Positions 35,367 through 44,318 of a stretch of DNA of 64,000 nucleotides are shown in pieces. Made by a program: the position numbers and the translations under genes. The stretch spans positions 1 to 64,000 of the forward strand of contig JANXRE010000017.1 in assembly GCA_025353165.1 (NCBI GenBank). Direction: 5' to 3'. This stretch comes from Acidobacteriota bacterium. Lineage in GTDB: Bacteria; Acidobacteriota; Terriglobia; Bryobacterales; Bryobacteraceae. The notes beneath the pieces are model-generated. The model saw nothing but the letters and a program-made list of their open reading frames with translations, made no database searches and was not told the DNA's origin. Positions within the stretch are counted from its first letter, which is position 1; each line of letters begins with the position of its first letter.

Positions 35367-36647
35367 ATGCTCATTCTTCGCTTTTTAATCGTCAGCTCCT
35401 TCCTGGCAGCTCTCTGCTTCGCGCAGGAGGACTCCGGGAACACCGCAACCGGCCGGACCTGGGACATTCACTTTCAAGCCACTTCCATCGGCCAGCAGCA
35501 TGGGTCGTTTTCGTCGTTGTACGAGGGGACCAACAGCCTTCCGCCGGTAGCGGAACATCGGGTCTCGCTCACCGCCACAATCTTCCTCACGTTCCACGTG
35601 GGGTCGCGGTGGGAATTCGTCGTTAACCCCGAAGTCGCCGGAGGCCGCGGATTCGGCCTAGTCACCGGGATCGCCGGCTTCACGAACGGCGAGATCCCGC
35701 GCGTGTCTTCGGCGACTCCGACGCTGTATCCCGCGCGGGCTTACCTCCGCTACACCGTCCCGTTCGGGGGCAAGGGCGGGGAAGCCGCCGAGGGCCTGAG
35801 CGTCACTGCCGGCAAGTTCGCCATGACCGACTTTTTCGATAACAACACCTACAGCCACGATCCGCGCAGCCAGTTCATGAACTGGGCGCTGATGTCCAAC
35901 GGCGCTTGGGATTATCCGGCGGACACGCGCGGCTACACCGTAGGCAGTGTGCAGGAGATCACGATGCACAACTGGTCTGTGCGGTCGGCCGTCGTGATGG
36001 AGCCGACCGAGGCGAACGGCCCGACATTCGACACCCGCATTGGCCGCAATCGCGGGACCGTGTTGGAGTACGAGCGCTGGCACACCGTTCGACATCATCG
36101 TGGCGCGGTGCGCGGGCTGGCGTTCGACAACCTCGAGCATGCCGGCAGCTATCGCGGGGCGATGCGCGGAGCCGGCCAGCTTCCGGATCTCGCCTCCACG
36201 CGGCGAAACGGCGCCAGCAAGTACGGCTTCGGCGTGAACGTCGAACAGTCCTTGTCCGAGGACGCCGGTCTGTTCGGCCGCTACGGGTGGAGCGACGGCA
36301 AGACGGAAACGTGGGCGTTCACCGAGATCGACCGGTCGCTGAGCGGCGGCTTTTCCATTCACGGCCGCCGCTGGGGCCGCTCGCATGACACCATTGGCGT
36401 CGCGGCCGCGCGCAATTATCTTTCCGGCGATCACCGCGCCTTCCTGGCGGCCGGCGGTCTGGGATTCATCATCGGCGACGGCCGCCTGAACTACCGGCCC
36501 GAGCAAATCGTCGAAGCGTACTATGCTTTCCGCGTGACCTCGGCGTGGACCGTGACCGGTGATTTCCAGCGCATCGCCGATCCGGCTTACAACCACGATC
36601 GCGGCCCGGTGTCGGTGGGCACGATACGGCTCCACTGGGAGCGCTAG
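35367..36647 (+). CDS. OprB-like carbohydrate-selective porin family protein
   Basis: A 426-residue outer-membrane beta-barrel: signal peptide ILRFLIVSSFLAALCFAQ, then amphipathic strands with the ending VGTIRLHWER. TWDIHFQATSIGQQHGSF at the mature N-terminus and ARAYLRYTVPFGG, SVTAGKFAMTDFFDNNTYSH are typical of OprB-related proteins. It lies 77 bp after the Nramp-coupled gene with a hairpin between, so it may partly share the Mg2+-controlled transcript. It could supply outer-membrane permeability for the same ion, but sugar uptake is the family norm. Confidence 0.75.
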   Translation: MLILRFLIVSSFLAALCFAQEDSGNTATGRTWDIHFQATSIGQQHGSFSSLYEGTNSLPPVAEHRVSLTATIFLTFHVGSRWEFVVNPEVAGGRGFGLVTGIAGFTNGEIPRVSSATPTLYPARAYLRYTVPFGGKGGEAAEGLSVTAGKFAMTDFFDNNTYSHDPRSQFMNWALMSNGAWDYPADTRGYTVGSVQEITMHNWSVRSAVVMEPTEANGPTFDTRIGRNRGTVLEYERWHTVRHHRGAVRGLAFDNLEHAGSYRGAMRGAGQLPDLASTRRNGASKYGFGVNVEQSLSEDAGLFGRYGWSDGKTETWAFTEIDRSLSGGFSIHGRRWGRSHDTIGVAAARNYLSGDHRAFLAAGGLGFIIGDGRLNYRPEQIVEAYYAFRVTSAWTVTGDFQRIADPAYNHDRGPVSVGTIRLHWER

Positions 36648-36650
36648 CCA

Positions 36651-36900
36651 GCGCGCCGCCGGATCGTTTTGCATCCTGCCGAAGATGTGTCCCTTGATGT
36701 CCTTGCAGTACGCCAGCCATCCGACACCCGGGACCGCCATCTTCGGCAGGGCGATCTGTCCGCCGTTCTTGGGACCGTCTAGACACTGGCATCCGGGTCC
36801 GCCACGCTTCCACCCGAAGACGTTTTCGTAAAACGCAATAGCGCGCGCGGGATCCTCCGCGGGTATCTCAAAAGGAATTGGTCTAGGCAGGTCTAGGCAT
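36651..36900 (-). pseudogene. VOC/glyoxalase-family gene with duplication frameshift and deletion
   Basis: The intended start MPRPIPFEIPAEDPARAIAF and YENVFGW is recognisable as a VOC-family N-terminus, and PKMAVPGVGWLAYCKDI plus GHIFGRMQNDPAA as its C-terminus, but the ~60 residues between are missing. A 10-bp tandem duplication (36880-36889 and 36890-36899 on the plus strand, GGTCTAGGCA twice) directly after the start codon shifts the frame. The original stop codon is also gone where the sequence meets the porin gene's 3' end. Confidence 0.75.
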
Positions 36901-37027
36901 TGGCATCCTTTCGTAGATCACCCATGCGCTGCGTGAGAAAACCGATGATCGCGCCCATCACAAACCCGGGCAGCATCACTGGAGAGAGAAGCAGCAAGAG
37001 CAGGCTGAAAAACATCATGCATTTCAT
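36893..37027 (-). CDS. Tiny membrane protein (44 aa) upstream of the VOC remnant
   Basis: ATG at 37025-37027 with CAGGAG upstream opens a 44-residue frame: MKCMMFFSLLLLLLSPVM, then a second hydrophobic part VMGAIIGFLTQRMGDLRK and a short polar tail. It is either a two-helix or a signal-like plus one-helix membrane peptide. Its stop codon overlaps the start of the VOC pseudogene, so the two once formed a coupled pair. Too short for most gene callers; coding status rests on the ribosome site and hydrophobic pattern. Confidence 0.45.
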   Translation of the reverse strand: MKCMMFFSLLLLLLSPVMLPGFVMGAIIGFLTQRMGDLRKDANA

Positions 37028-37124
37028 CTTCAGATTGTTTTCTCCTGATAGAGCCTCTTACAGTGTCGGGTGTTCGCCTGTTTCTGGGTAGTGTCAATGC
37101 AGGGTTTCGCTACATTCGATGTTG

Positions 37125-37658
37125 TTAGAGCCGCAACCAAAAAAGAATGAGCCGCACCACGAAATACGCGAGCAGCAGCAACAGCAGGACCTAGTTGCGC
37201 CCCGCGACATCCGGCGTGCTCGCGCGCGCCGCTATTGCAACTAAAGGCGCGAGCCGCTGGTCCAGCAAAACGTCCTCGAGAACCCGGCCGAGCGCGAATA
37301 CATCCGACGGCACACCGCCCCCGTCCGCCGGCGCCGGCCCTCCACGCTTCAATCGCCGCGCCGATTCATTCTGCTTGAGAGCGAAGTGATCGACGCACCC
37401 GCGCAGGTAGCTCCGCAAACTGCCTTTCATTGGATCCAATTTCGCCAGCACATCCCGCTCCAGCAGAGCGGCGAAAGTTGGATCGCTTCCAGCGGATGCG
37501 GGCATACTTGTAGACCGGCTTCCATTACCGTTCGATTACTGGCGACAGAGCCTCGCGCGCGATCTCGCTGTCGCCGCCGTCGGCCCGCAGAATCGACCAG
37601 CGCGTCTCCGGAAACGCGGCGGAACGTCCCCAATGCTGGTATCGCGGTCATAGGGCAT
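37125..37658 (-). pseudogene. Degraded ECF-type sigma-70 factor gene
   Basis: Starting at ATG 37658, MPYDRDTSIGDVPPRF is followed in a second frame by ETRWSILRADGGDSE and PVIERYWKPVYKYARIRWK, the usual N-terminus of a planctomycete/acidobacterial sigma subgroup. A third segment in another frame reads FAALLERDVLAKLDPMKGS and YLRGCVDHFALKQNESARRL. So at least two frame changes and a small deletion are present. An in-frame TAG precedes a terminal hydrophobic stretch (VLLLLLLAYFVVRLILF) that ends at 37125. The gene lies 8 bp after the VWA gene on the same strand. Confidence 0.7.
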
Positions 37659-37666
37659 CCACGCAA

Positions 37667-38581
37667 TCATCGCCAGAAATACCCGTGCCGCGCGTGCACA
37701 CGCGTCTCCGGGATCCCTAGCTTCACTTGAATCGCATGCCACTTCCCCACCAGGTGGTTCCCCGACGGATGGTAACCGATGATGTACTGGCTCCTCATCA
37801 TCCGTCCGATGTTCACCGCCGCCTGATTCATTTCGGATTCGTTCCGGACCACCAGATGCATGCCGCCGTTCCGCTGCGACGTGTCATTCAGAAAGGCCCG
37901 CCCGCGGGACTCTTCCTGTAGCTCGATGGCCTTCTTGGCGGCAGGATCTTCTAGTATGGCGATCGAGTGGATCTCGACGTCGGCTTCCGACGCGGCGCTC
38001 ATCAGCTCTCCCTTCGAGTACCGGCTGTGATTGTCCACGCCGTCGGATATCACCAGGAGCGCCTTCCTCGGGTTCCGGGCGGTCTGCATTTTCGCCAGCG
38101 CCAGGTAGATGGTGTCCACCAGGGCTGTGTTTCCTCCCGCCTCCGCGAACATCACGCTGCCGGTGACCGAGCCGAAATCGCTGGTGAAACCGGTCAGAAT
38201 CGACGGCCGGTCCGACACGCTCATCAGCATCGCTTCGTCTTTCGGCTCGAAATAGCGGAACAGCGCGTGCAGAGCGGCTTTGGCCTGCGACAGCTTGTAT
38301 TTCATGCTGCCGCTGATGTCGAAGATGACTCCCACCGAGCAGGGAACATTCTCCTGACTGAACGAGACGATATTCTGTTCCAGGTTCCCGTCCAGCACGG
38401 TGAAGGATTCCGCGGTCAGTCCCATTATGGGAGAACCGCGCCGGTCCGTTACGGTTACCGGCACCAGTATCAGCCGCGTATCGGTCCGGAACGTCGGTGG
38501 GCCCAATCCCTCCCGGGCGCCGGCCGAACTCCCCAGCATCAGCAGCGATAAGGCTGCTAGGACTCTCAGTCGTGGAGTCAC
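37667..38581 (-). CDS. Secreted VWA-domain protein, acidobacterial VWFA-related type
   Basis: A 304-residue exported protein. Signal peptide LRVLAALSLLMLGSSAGA; a short beta domain (RLILVPVTVTDRRGSPIMGL) typical of the TIGR03436-type acidobacterial VWFA family; then a von Willebrand A domain with the MIDAS motif DISGSM and later SDGVDNHS. The C-terminal ~60 residues (SQYIIGYHPSG, VHARHGYFWR) match the usual end of the family. Role unknown; probably metal-dependent protein binding outside the cell. Confidence 0.88.
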   Translation of the reverse strand: MTPRLRVLAALSLLMLGSSAGAREGLGPPTFRTDTRLILVPVTVTDRRGSPIMGLTAESFTVLDGNLEQNIVSFSQENVPCSVGVIFDISGSMKYKLSQAKAALHALFRYFEPKDEAMLMSVSDRPSILTGFTSDFGSVTGSVMFAEAGGNTALVDTIYLALAKMQTARNPRKALLVISDGVDNHSRYSKGELMSAASEADVEIHSIAILEDPAAKKAIELQEESRGRAFLNDTSQRNGGMHLVVRNESEMNQAAVNIGRMMRSQYIIGYHPSGNHLVGKWHAIQVKLGIPETRVHARHGYFWR

Positions 38582-38714
38582 ATTAGCCTCCGTCGGCGTG
38601 GACGGTACACTTTAAGACAATCACATCATACGCTAATGTGTGTTACATAGGTAATGATACTCAGGGTATGATCGTAATAGGTCAGCGTAATCACTCCCCT
38701 GTTAAGGAAAACCA

Positions 38715-39137
38715 TTGAACGAAACAAGAAACATCATCCAGCAACTCGAGCATCAACGGAATGCGATTGATCGCGCCATCTCCGCGTTGCGCGAAGTCGA
38801 TGGGTCGTCCTCCCCGGCGCAGCCCGCATCGGCTCTGGTCTCCCATGAAAGTAAAGGGCGGCAGAAAGGCGGCATCAGCGCCGAAGGCCGCGCTCGCATA
38901 TCCGCGGCTACCAAAGCACGCTGGGCCGCGAAGAAGGCCGCCGAGGCGACTGCGCAGGCGCCCGCCGGGAAACCCGCGAAGCGCAAGAAGCGCCGCTTGA
39001 GTCCGGAAGGACGCGCGCGGATCGCCGAAGCTACCAGAAAGCGTTGGGCCGACAAGAGGGCTGCGGATGCCGCCGCTCAGGCGCCGAAAGCCCGGAAGAA
39101 GGCGGCCAAGAAGGCCGCGGCTCAGAGCGAGGCCTAA
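38715..39137 (+). CDS. Lys/Ala-rich histone-H1-like basic protein
   Basis: A 140-residue very basic protein starting with TTG at 38715 behind AAGGAAA; no ATG is available near the N-terminus. Residues 1-30 form an acidic/polar helix (NIIQQLEHQRNAIDRAIS). Two copies of a S-x-E-GRARI-x-x-A-T-x-x-RWA unit (about residues 54-74 and 95-115) are joined and followed by Lys/Ala/Pro-rich tails like eukaryotic H1. DNA or RNA binding is likely; the helix may dimerise. TATGAT at 38667 is a possible -10. A hairpin element follows the stop. Confidence 0.7.
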   Translation: MNETRNIIQQLEHQRNAIDRAISALREVDGSSSPAQPASALVSHESKGRQKGGISAEGRARISAATKARWAAKKAAEATAQAPAGKPAKRKKRRLSPEGRARIAEATRKRWADKRAADAAAQAPKARKKAAKKAAAQSEA

Positions 39138-39150
39138 GACCACAGCTCGA

Positions 39151-39197
39151 CGTAGCGCACGCACTCGCGCGTGCGCTACGCCATTCCTCAGGAATGG
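39151..39197. terminator. Two tandem hairpins between convergent genes (REP-like copy 3)
   Basis: CGTAGCGCACGC (39151-39162) pairs with GCGTGCGCTACG (39169-39180); then CCATTCC (39181-39187) pairs with GGAATGG (39191-39197), overlapping the reductase stop codon. The first arm shares the repeat core seen at 8767 and 32236. It probably stops transcription from both sides. Confidence 0.65.
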
Positions 39198-40168
39198 CCG
39201 AGGACCGCGTGGGGCCGGTAGGGTTCGGCCAGAGCCGCAATTTCGGCGTCATCCAACTTCAATTCCTGGGCCGCCACGGCGTCTTCGAGATGCTTCGCCT
39301 TACTGGCGCCCACGATGGGAGACGTAACTCCAGGCTGGTGAAGAACCCAGGCCAGCGCGATCTGCGCGTTTGACACGCCCCTCTTTTGGGCGATTTCCGT
39401 GACCCGGTCCACCACCGCGAAATCCGAGTCCTGATAGTACAGCTTCTGAGCGTATTCGTCGGTCTTCGCGCGGAGCGTATCGCCGAAATCCGTCCGGCTT
39501 CGGTTCCCGGCCAGGAAGCCGCGCGCCAGGGGGCTCCACGGGATCAGTCCGACCCCCTGGGCCCGGCAGAGCGGCATCATCTCGCGCTCCTCTTCCCGGT
39601 ATATCAGGTTGTAATGATTCTGCATCGTCACGAAGCGCGCCCAGCCGTTTTCCTTGGCGACCTGCTGCATCGCGGCAAATTGCCACGCGAACATCGACGA
39701 GGCGCCGATGTACAACGCTTTCCCGGCCCGCACGATGTCGTTCAGCGCCGACATCGTCTCCTCGATCGGTGTCTCGTAGTCGAAGCGATGAATCTGATAC
39801 ACGTCGACGTAGTCCGTTCCCAGGCGGCGCAGGCTGTCGTCGATGGCGTGATGGATGTGCTTGCGGGCCAGTCCGCGATGGTTCGGATCGTCGCTCATCG
39901 CATGGAAGACCTTCGTCGCGATCACCACGCGGTCGCGCGCGGCAAAATCCTTCAGCGCGCGCCCCAGTATTTCTTCGCTGCAGCCCAGCGAGTACATATC
40001 CGCCGTGTCGAAAAAGTTGATCCCCAACTCGAGTGCGCGGCTAATAAAAGGACGGCCCTCCGCCTCCTCCAGTACCCACTCGCGCCACTTCTTGCTGCCG
40101 TAAGTCATAACGCCGAGGCAGATCCTCGACACCTTCACGCCCGCCGAACCCAGATTGACGTACTCCAT
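39188..40168 (-). CDS. Aldo/keto reductase
   Basis: A 326-residue NADPH-dependent oxidoreductase with the AKR barrel. Catalytic tetrad residues are visible: Asp and Tyr in FDTADMYSLG, Lys in VVIATKVF, His in VYQIHRFDY. GLIPWSPLARGFLAG is typical of the YhdN/Tas-like group. Its start overlaps the preceding FHA gene stop as TGATG, making it the last gene of the cell-wall kinase operon, although no functional link is evident. Substrate unknown. Confidence 0.9.
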   Translation of the reverse strand: MEYVNLGSAGVKVSRICLGVMTYGSKKWREWVLEEAEGRPFISRALELGINFFDTADMYSLGCSEEILGRALKDFAARDRVVIATKVFHAMSDDPNHRGLARKHIHHAIDDSLRRLGTDYVDVYQIHRFDYETPIEETMSALNDIVRAGKALYIGASSMFAWQFAAMQQVAKENGWARFVTMQNHYNLIYREEEREMMPLCRAQGVGLIPWSPLARGFLAGNRSRTDFGDTLRAKTDEYAQKLYYQDSDFAVVDRVTEIAQKRGVSNAQIALAWVLHQPGVTSPIVGASKAKHLEDAVAAQELKLDDAEIAALAEPYRPHAVLGHS

Positions 40169-40956
40169 CAGCTCTCCTTGATTTCGAACACTACTCGTGC
40201 ACTCCCGAGATGAATCTCATCGCCGGAACTCAGTTGCGCGCCGCCCGCCGCGCCTCTCGGAACATCGATCCTGCGCCCTCCGCGGAAGATCACCGTGCCG
40301 CGCTGGCTGTGCGTGTCGTACAGCCGGTACGCGCCGCTGTCGTAGCGGATGTAGGCGTGCTCGCGGGACACGGTGGTTTCGGTTTCGGCGAAAGCAAGAT
40401 CGTTGCGGCGGCGCAGCCCTTCCTTCCCGACAACCTCCGCGAGCCGCCCGAGATAGAACCGGTCCGCCGCGATTTCGCATTCGCCCGGAGCCGCATCGCC
40501 CACGGTCACGCGGAGCTTGGCGCATGGGCGCACCGCGGGATCGGGCGAGGGTGTGACCGATCCCTTGCGCGTCGAACATTTGACCTGAAACGGCCGTCCG
40601 GACCAAGCCAGCGCCGGGTCGTCGACGACCTCAAAGGTCGCCTGAAATCCGCGGGGCAAGGCACACGCGGCCTCGGCCAGAAGTTCCCGGATATCGGCGG
40701 CGATCCCTTCTTCTCCGGCGAACGCGGCCCGGCAGACTTCGCGTTCGCGCTCGTCCTGCGCCGCGATCCGAATATCGACGTTGTTAAACGGGAACACACT
40801 CTTGCCCCCGCCAAGCGGCTGAATCCCGCTCCGGATCTCCTCGAGAATTTCGCGGCGAACCTCCAGCAGTTCCTTCGCGTGCTGGCCCGAAAACTTCGTC
40901 GTCCAACTCTTGACCTTCGCCGCCATCCAACGATCGAGCTGCTCCAGTGGTCTCAT
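40168..40956 (-). CDS. FHA-domain protein (second FHA gene of the cell-wall operon)
   Basis: A 262-residue cytoplasmic protein. Residues ~1-130 are an uncharacterised alpha/beta domain (VFPFNNVDIRIAAQDERE) that resembles the N-terminal domain of FhaA (DUF3662). The C-terminal ~95 residues are a forkhead-associated domain with RRNDLAF, VSREHAYI and HSQRGTVIF, which would bind phosphothreonine. Its ATG overlaps the SEDS-PBP stop codon (ATGA). It probably recruits a substrate of the kinase encoded two genes upstream. Confidence 0.82.
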   Translation of the reverse strand: MRPLEQLDRWMAAKVKSWTTKFSGQHAKELLEVRREILEEIRSGIQPLGGGKSVFPFNNVDIRIAAQDEREREVCRAAFAGEEGIAADIRELLAEAACALPRGFQATFEVVDDPALAWSGRPFQVKCSTRKGSVTPSPDPAVRPCAKLRVTVGDAAPGECEIAADRFYLGRLAEVVGKEGLRRRNDLAFAETETTVSREHAYIRYDSGAYRLYDTHSQRGTVIFRGGRRIDVPRGAAGGAQLSSGDEIHLGSARVVFEIKES

Positions 40957-43900
40957 AGGATCCCCAACTTGTGCGCGGCGGCTACGATCTCGCCGGCGAT
41001 GGGCGCGGCCGCCGTTCCGCCGTATTGCCCATTCTCCACCAATACGGCGAAGGCGATCTGCTTACCCGGCTTCGCGCCGTAGGGAGCGAAGCCGATGAAC
41101 CACGCGTGCGACGCGCCCTTTCCCAATTCCGCGGTGCCCGTCTTCCCCGCGATCGGAATCGGCGAGCCGCTGAGCACGCGCCCCGTACCGGACGTCACCA
41201 CGCCGCGCATATCCGCGGCAAGCTGTTTCGCCAGGGATTCCGGCAGCACTTCCAGCGGCGCGCGAACGCGCGGGTTCGTTTCGTCGATCACCCACCGGCC
41301 CTGCGGCGCGTTGCCATTGTTGGCGACGGTCGCCGCAACGCGCGCCATCTGGAACGGAGTGACCACCACTTGTCCCTGCCCGTAGGATGCCTGCGGCAAA
41401 AACTGGCGCAGCTTCTCGGGAGTGTTGGGCGACGCCACCGAAATCCCCAGCTTCGAGGCCGTGTCGAACAGCATCGGCGCTCCCACGCTGTCCGTGCCCA
41501 ACTGCGCGAAGAACGCGTTGCAGGAAACCACGATGCCCTTCTGTAAATCCACCGACCCGTGCGGAGAAGTGTCCTTCACGTCGTCCCGGATCGCGCGCTT
41601 CCCGACGACATTGCCGATCCGCCCGTCGGGCAGCCGGATGCATTCGTAGCGCTTCTGGGCGAGCGCGGGGTCCTTTCGCAATGCCGCCATGGCCGTCACG
41701 ATTTTGAACGACGAGCCCGGCGGATACATGCCGAAGCGCGCGCGATCGAGCAGGTCGTCGCTGGGCAGCGGAACCGAAGCGTTGGTCTTGAGCGTCGCGA
41801 ACTGGCCTTCGGACGGCCACGGATAGCTGACCGAGGCCAGCAGGTCTCCGGTCGCCGGATCCATCACCACCAGCGCCCCTTTCGTTTTGCCCAGCTTCAA
41901 AAGATGCTGTTGCAGAATCTCGGAGGCGCGCAATTGCAACCCGGCGTCGATGGACATGCGCACGTCCTTGGGCCGCTCCAGCAGTTCCTTGACGGCCGGG
42001 TTGTCCGGTTCATAGCGGTGCCGCAGCAGAGGAATCAGCGCGCGGTAATCGCGCTTGATGCGGCCTTCTTCCACTTCGACCACGTCGTCGTATCCTTGCA
42101 GCCGCACGCGCGACGCCTTCTCCTGAAATGCCGTATTCGTCGCCCCTTGTTTGAGGCGCGAGCGGGCGTCGCCGAGCAGATAAAACAGCGGCGCGCCCAG
42201 CGGGTACAGCCGCTTGTCGAGCTTTGACGCCGTCTGATCCAGGTTGACCCCCAGCGCCGCGTACTCCGCGCGGTGACGCTCGATGGTCGGCCAGTCGTTC
42301 GCCGCCAGCGGCAATCCGTTGCGGTCGTAAATTGCGCCTTTCGGCAGGTCGCGCGCAATGGCGAGCAGTCGCGGGTTGTACTGGTAGCGGCGCGTACCGT
42401 CGGCCTGCGTGGTCAGAGCGCCGCGCACCAGGATCTGATCGGCGCGCGCAATCTGCACCCAAGCGAAGCGGCCGATCACCACCAGCAACAGCGCCGCGAG
42501 CCCAGCCGTCAGCCGTCTGCCGCCGGCACCGAAGTTCTCGTATTGATCGCGTTTCTTACCCGCCGCCGATACCGCCAGAATAATGCCGACCAGAGCGAAA
42601 TTCGCGACCATCGAAGTCCGGCCGTAACTGAGGAACGGCGATACAACGCCGGACAGCGGGATCAGCCCCACCAAGCCGCCGGTGATCAACAGGATCTGAT
42701 ACGCGTTGATCAGACTCAGCCCGATGACCAGGAAGAAGGAATAAATGCCGGGCGCATTCCTGGCGATCCTGAGTCCACGGTACATGAGGATCGCGTACAA
42801 AACATACACGGCGAGGATGCCCAGGAACCCCAACTGCTCGCCCAGTGCCGAGACCACAAGATCCGTGTGCGCCGCGGGAACCAGTTGCGAGTCGCCCAGC
42901 CCGAGTCCGGTGCCCGTCACGGCGCCGGTGGACAGCGACCATAAGGAAGCGGCCACCTGGTCACCGCCGCGAACCTTGTTGTCCCACGGAGACAGCCACA
43001 TCGAAACGCGATCGCCCACCGTGTGCGGATAGCCCATGGCGTACCCGCCGGCGAATCCCAGAAAGATCACGAACAGGCCCGCCGCGGCCAGCAGCACCTT
43101 GTTTCGCGCGATGCTGTACATGGTCAGAAACAGGCATCCGATAATCAGCGCGGGCCCCAGGTCGCTCAGCCAGAAGAAAAGCGCGAGCGACAGCAGCACG
43201 CCCAGCATCACCGGCAGCACGTAGTCCAGACGCGGCAAATTGATGCGCCGCGCCCACTCAGGCAACAGGCTCCGGTCCTGTTTCAACTGCCTCAGCGCGT
43301 CCCAGTTCTGCGCGAAATAGCCCGCCAGGAACAGCACGATCAGAATCCGGATCAGTTCCACCGGCTGGAAGAAAAACAGGTTTACTTTGGCGTCGCTGGT
43401 TCCCGGACCGCTGCCGAACAGGCCGAGCCCAACCGCCAGCAGCAGGCTCAGCGCCAGCGGGACATAGCTCAGGCGGCTGAATTGCCGCTCGTAGTCTGGC
43501 AGGCTGAAGAGCGCGATGGCGAAGCATCCCGCGACCACCCCCTGCGCGAAGTCACGGAACAGCAGCGTGTCGCGCAGCGGATCCCGCAGGCTGATCATGA
43601 GCATCAGCCCGATGCCGGACAGCGTCAGAACAAGCGGGAGCAGCCAGTTGTCGCCGGTAAACGCACGCCATCGCCAGAACACGTGCACCGCGAGGAACGC
43701 GCCGAAGAATAACGCGGACCAGAGAATCGCCTGATTCCGAAATGCGCCGGCATCACGGACCCGCAGGTGCGGCTTCAGCGTGGCGAATTCTGCCGGCGTC
43801 AGCAGACGGATGGAGACCTCTTTCGGGCGGTCGTGGCCAAACAGGCGAGCCCACCGGCTCGCCAGCCGTCCGCGATTCTCTTCTTCGTCCTCGTCCCGCT

Positions 43901-44318
43901 GGTCGCGCCGCGCGCGCGCTTCCTCCATTCGCCGGCCGAGGTCGGTCAGGCTCTGCATTCTCGCGATCTCCGGTTCCGCGACGCGCATGCGCGCGATCGC
44001 GCCGGTATTGCTGAATCGTTCGCCGTGGCGCACGCGATCGTAGATGCGGTTGGCGGCGAAGCTCTGGTCCGCGCCGGACGGAAGCGCACCGAGGTACGGA
44101 ATCAATTGCTGGGGGCCCGTCAGACGATTCAGATCGACGGTTTCTTCGGCGGCCGCCCCGGTCTTCGCCGAGTACACCAGGTACAACCCCGTGCCCACCA
44201 GAATGGCGCTGGCGAGCAACAGCGCGAGTTCCGCATTGCGCGATGCGGACCGCGCCGCTTGCCGCGCCGTCTGCCGCTTCTCCCCTCTCGCCGCGAGCTC
44301 CTCGCGAGTGATCTTCAT
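40953..44318 (-). CDS. SEDS glycosyltransferase-class B PBP fusion (RodA/FtsW plus transpeptidase)
   Basis: One 1,121-residue chain joins both peptidoglycan synthase activities. ATG at 44318 overlaps the kinase stop (ATGA). Residues 31-50 are a membrane helix and 51-190 a soluble region. Residues ~195-585 form the SEDS polymerase, with FWLSDLGPALI (D386 matches the essential Asp) and GLIPLSGVVSPFLSYG. After another helix (~604-622), residues 640-1121 are a penicillin-binding transpeptidase with S869-S-F-K872, S932-C-N934 and K1059-T-G. In most bacteria these are two proteins. The fused order and the neighbours suggest kinase-controlled elongation or division. Confidence 0.88.
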   Translation of the reverse strand: MKITREELAARGEKRQTARQAARSASRNAELALLLASAILVGTGLYLVYSAKTGAAAEETVDLNRLTGPQQLIPYLGALPSGADQSFAANRIYDRVRHGERFSNTGAIARMRVAEPEIARMQSLTDLGRRMEEARARRDQRDEDEEENRGRLASRWARLFGHDRPKEVSIRLLTPAEFATLKPHLRVRDAGAFRNQAILWSALFFGAFLAVHVFWRWRAFTGDNWLLPLVLTLSGIGLMLMISLRDPLRDTLLFRDFAQGVVAGCFAIALFSLPDYERQFSRLSYVPLALSLLLAVGLGLFGSGPGTSDAKVNLFFFQPVELIRILIVLFLAGYFAQNWDALRQLKQDRSLLPEWARRINLPRLDYVLPVMLGVLLSLALFFWLSDLGPALIIGCLFLTMYSIARNKVLLAAAGLFVIFLGFAGGYAMGYPHTVGDRVSMWLSPWDNKVRGGDQVAASLWSLSTGAVTGTGLGLGDSQLVPAAHTDLVVSALGEQLGFLGILAVYVLYAILMYRGLRIARNAPGIYSFFLVIGLSLINAYQILLITGGLVGLIPLSGVVSPFLSYGRTSMVANFALVGIILAVSAAGKKRDQYENFGAGGRRLTAGLAALLLVVIGRFAWVQIARADQILVRGALTTQADGTRRYQYNPRLLAIARDLPKGAIYDRNGLPLAANDWPTIERHRAEYAALGVNLDQTASKLDKRLYPLGAPLFYLLGDARSRLKQGATNTAFQEKASRVRLQGYDDVVEVEEGRIKRDYRALIPLLRHRYEPDNPAVKELLERPKDVRMSIDAGLQLRASEILQQHLLKLGKTKGALVVMDPATGDLLASVSYPWPSEGQFATLKTNASVPLPSDDLLDRARFGMYPPGSSFKIVTAMAALRKDPALAQKRYECIRLPDGRIGNVVGKRAIRDDVKDTSPHGSVDLQKGIVVSCNAFFAQLGTDSVGAPMLFDTASKLGISVASPNTPEKLRQFLPQASYGQGQVVVTPFQMARVAATVANNGNAPQGRWVIDETNPRVRAPLEVLPESLAKQLAADMRGVVTSGTGRVLSGSPIPIAGKTGTAELGKGASHAWFIGFAPYGAKPGKQIAFAVLVENGQYGGTAAAPIAGEIVAAAHKLGIL

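Noticed and set aside
35658-36740. 360-codon minus-strand frame opposite the porin
   Set aside because: Only its first ~30 codons resemble a protein (the VOC remnant); the rest is antisense of the porin, reached because the VOC stop codon is lost.
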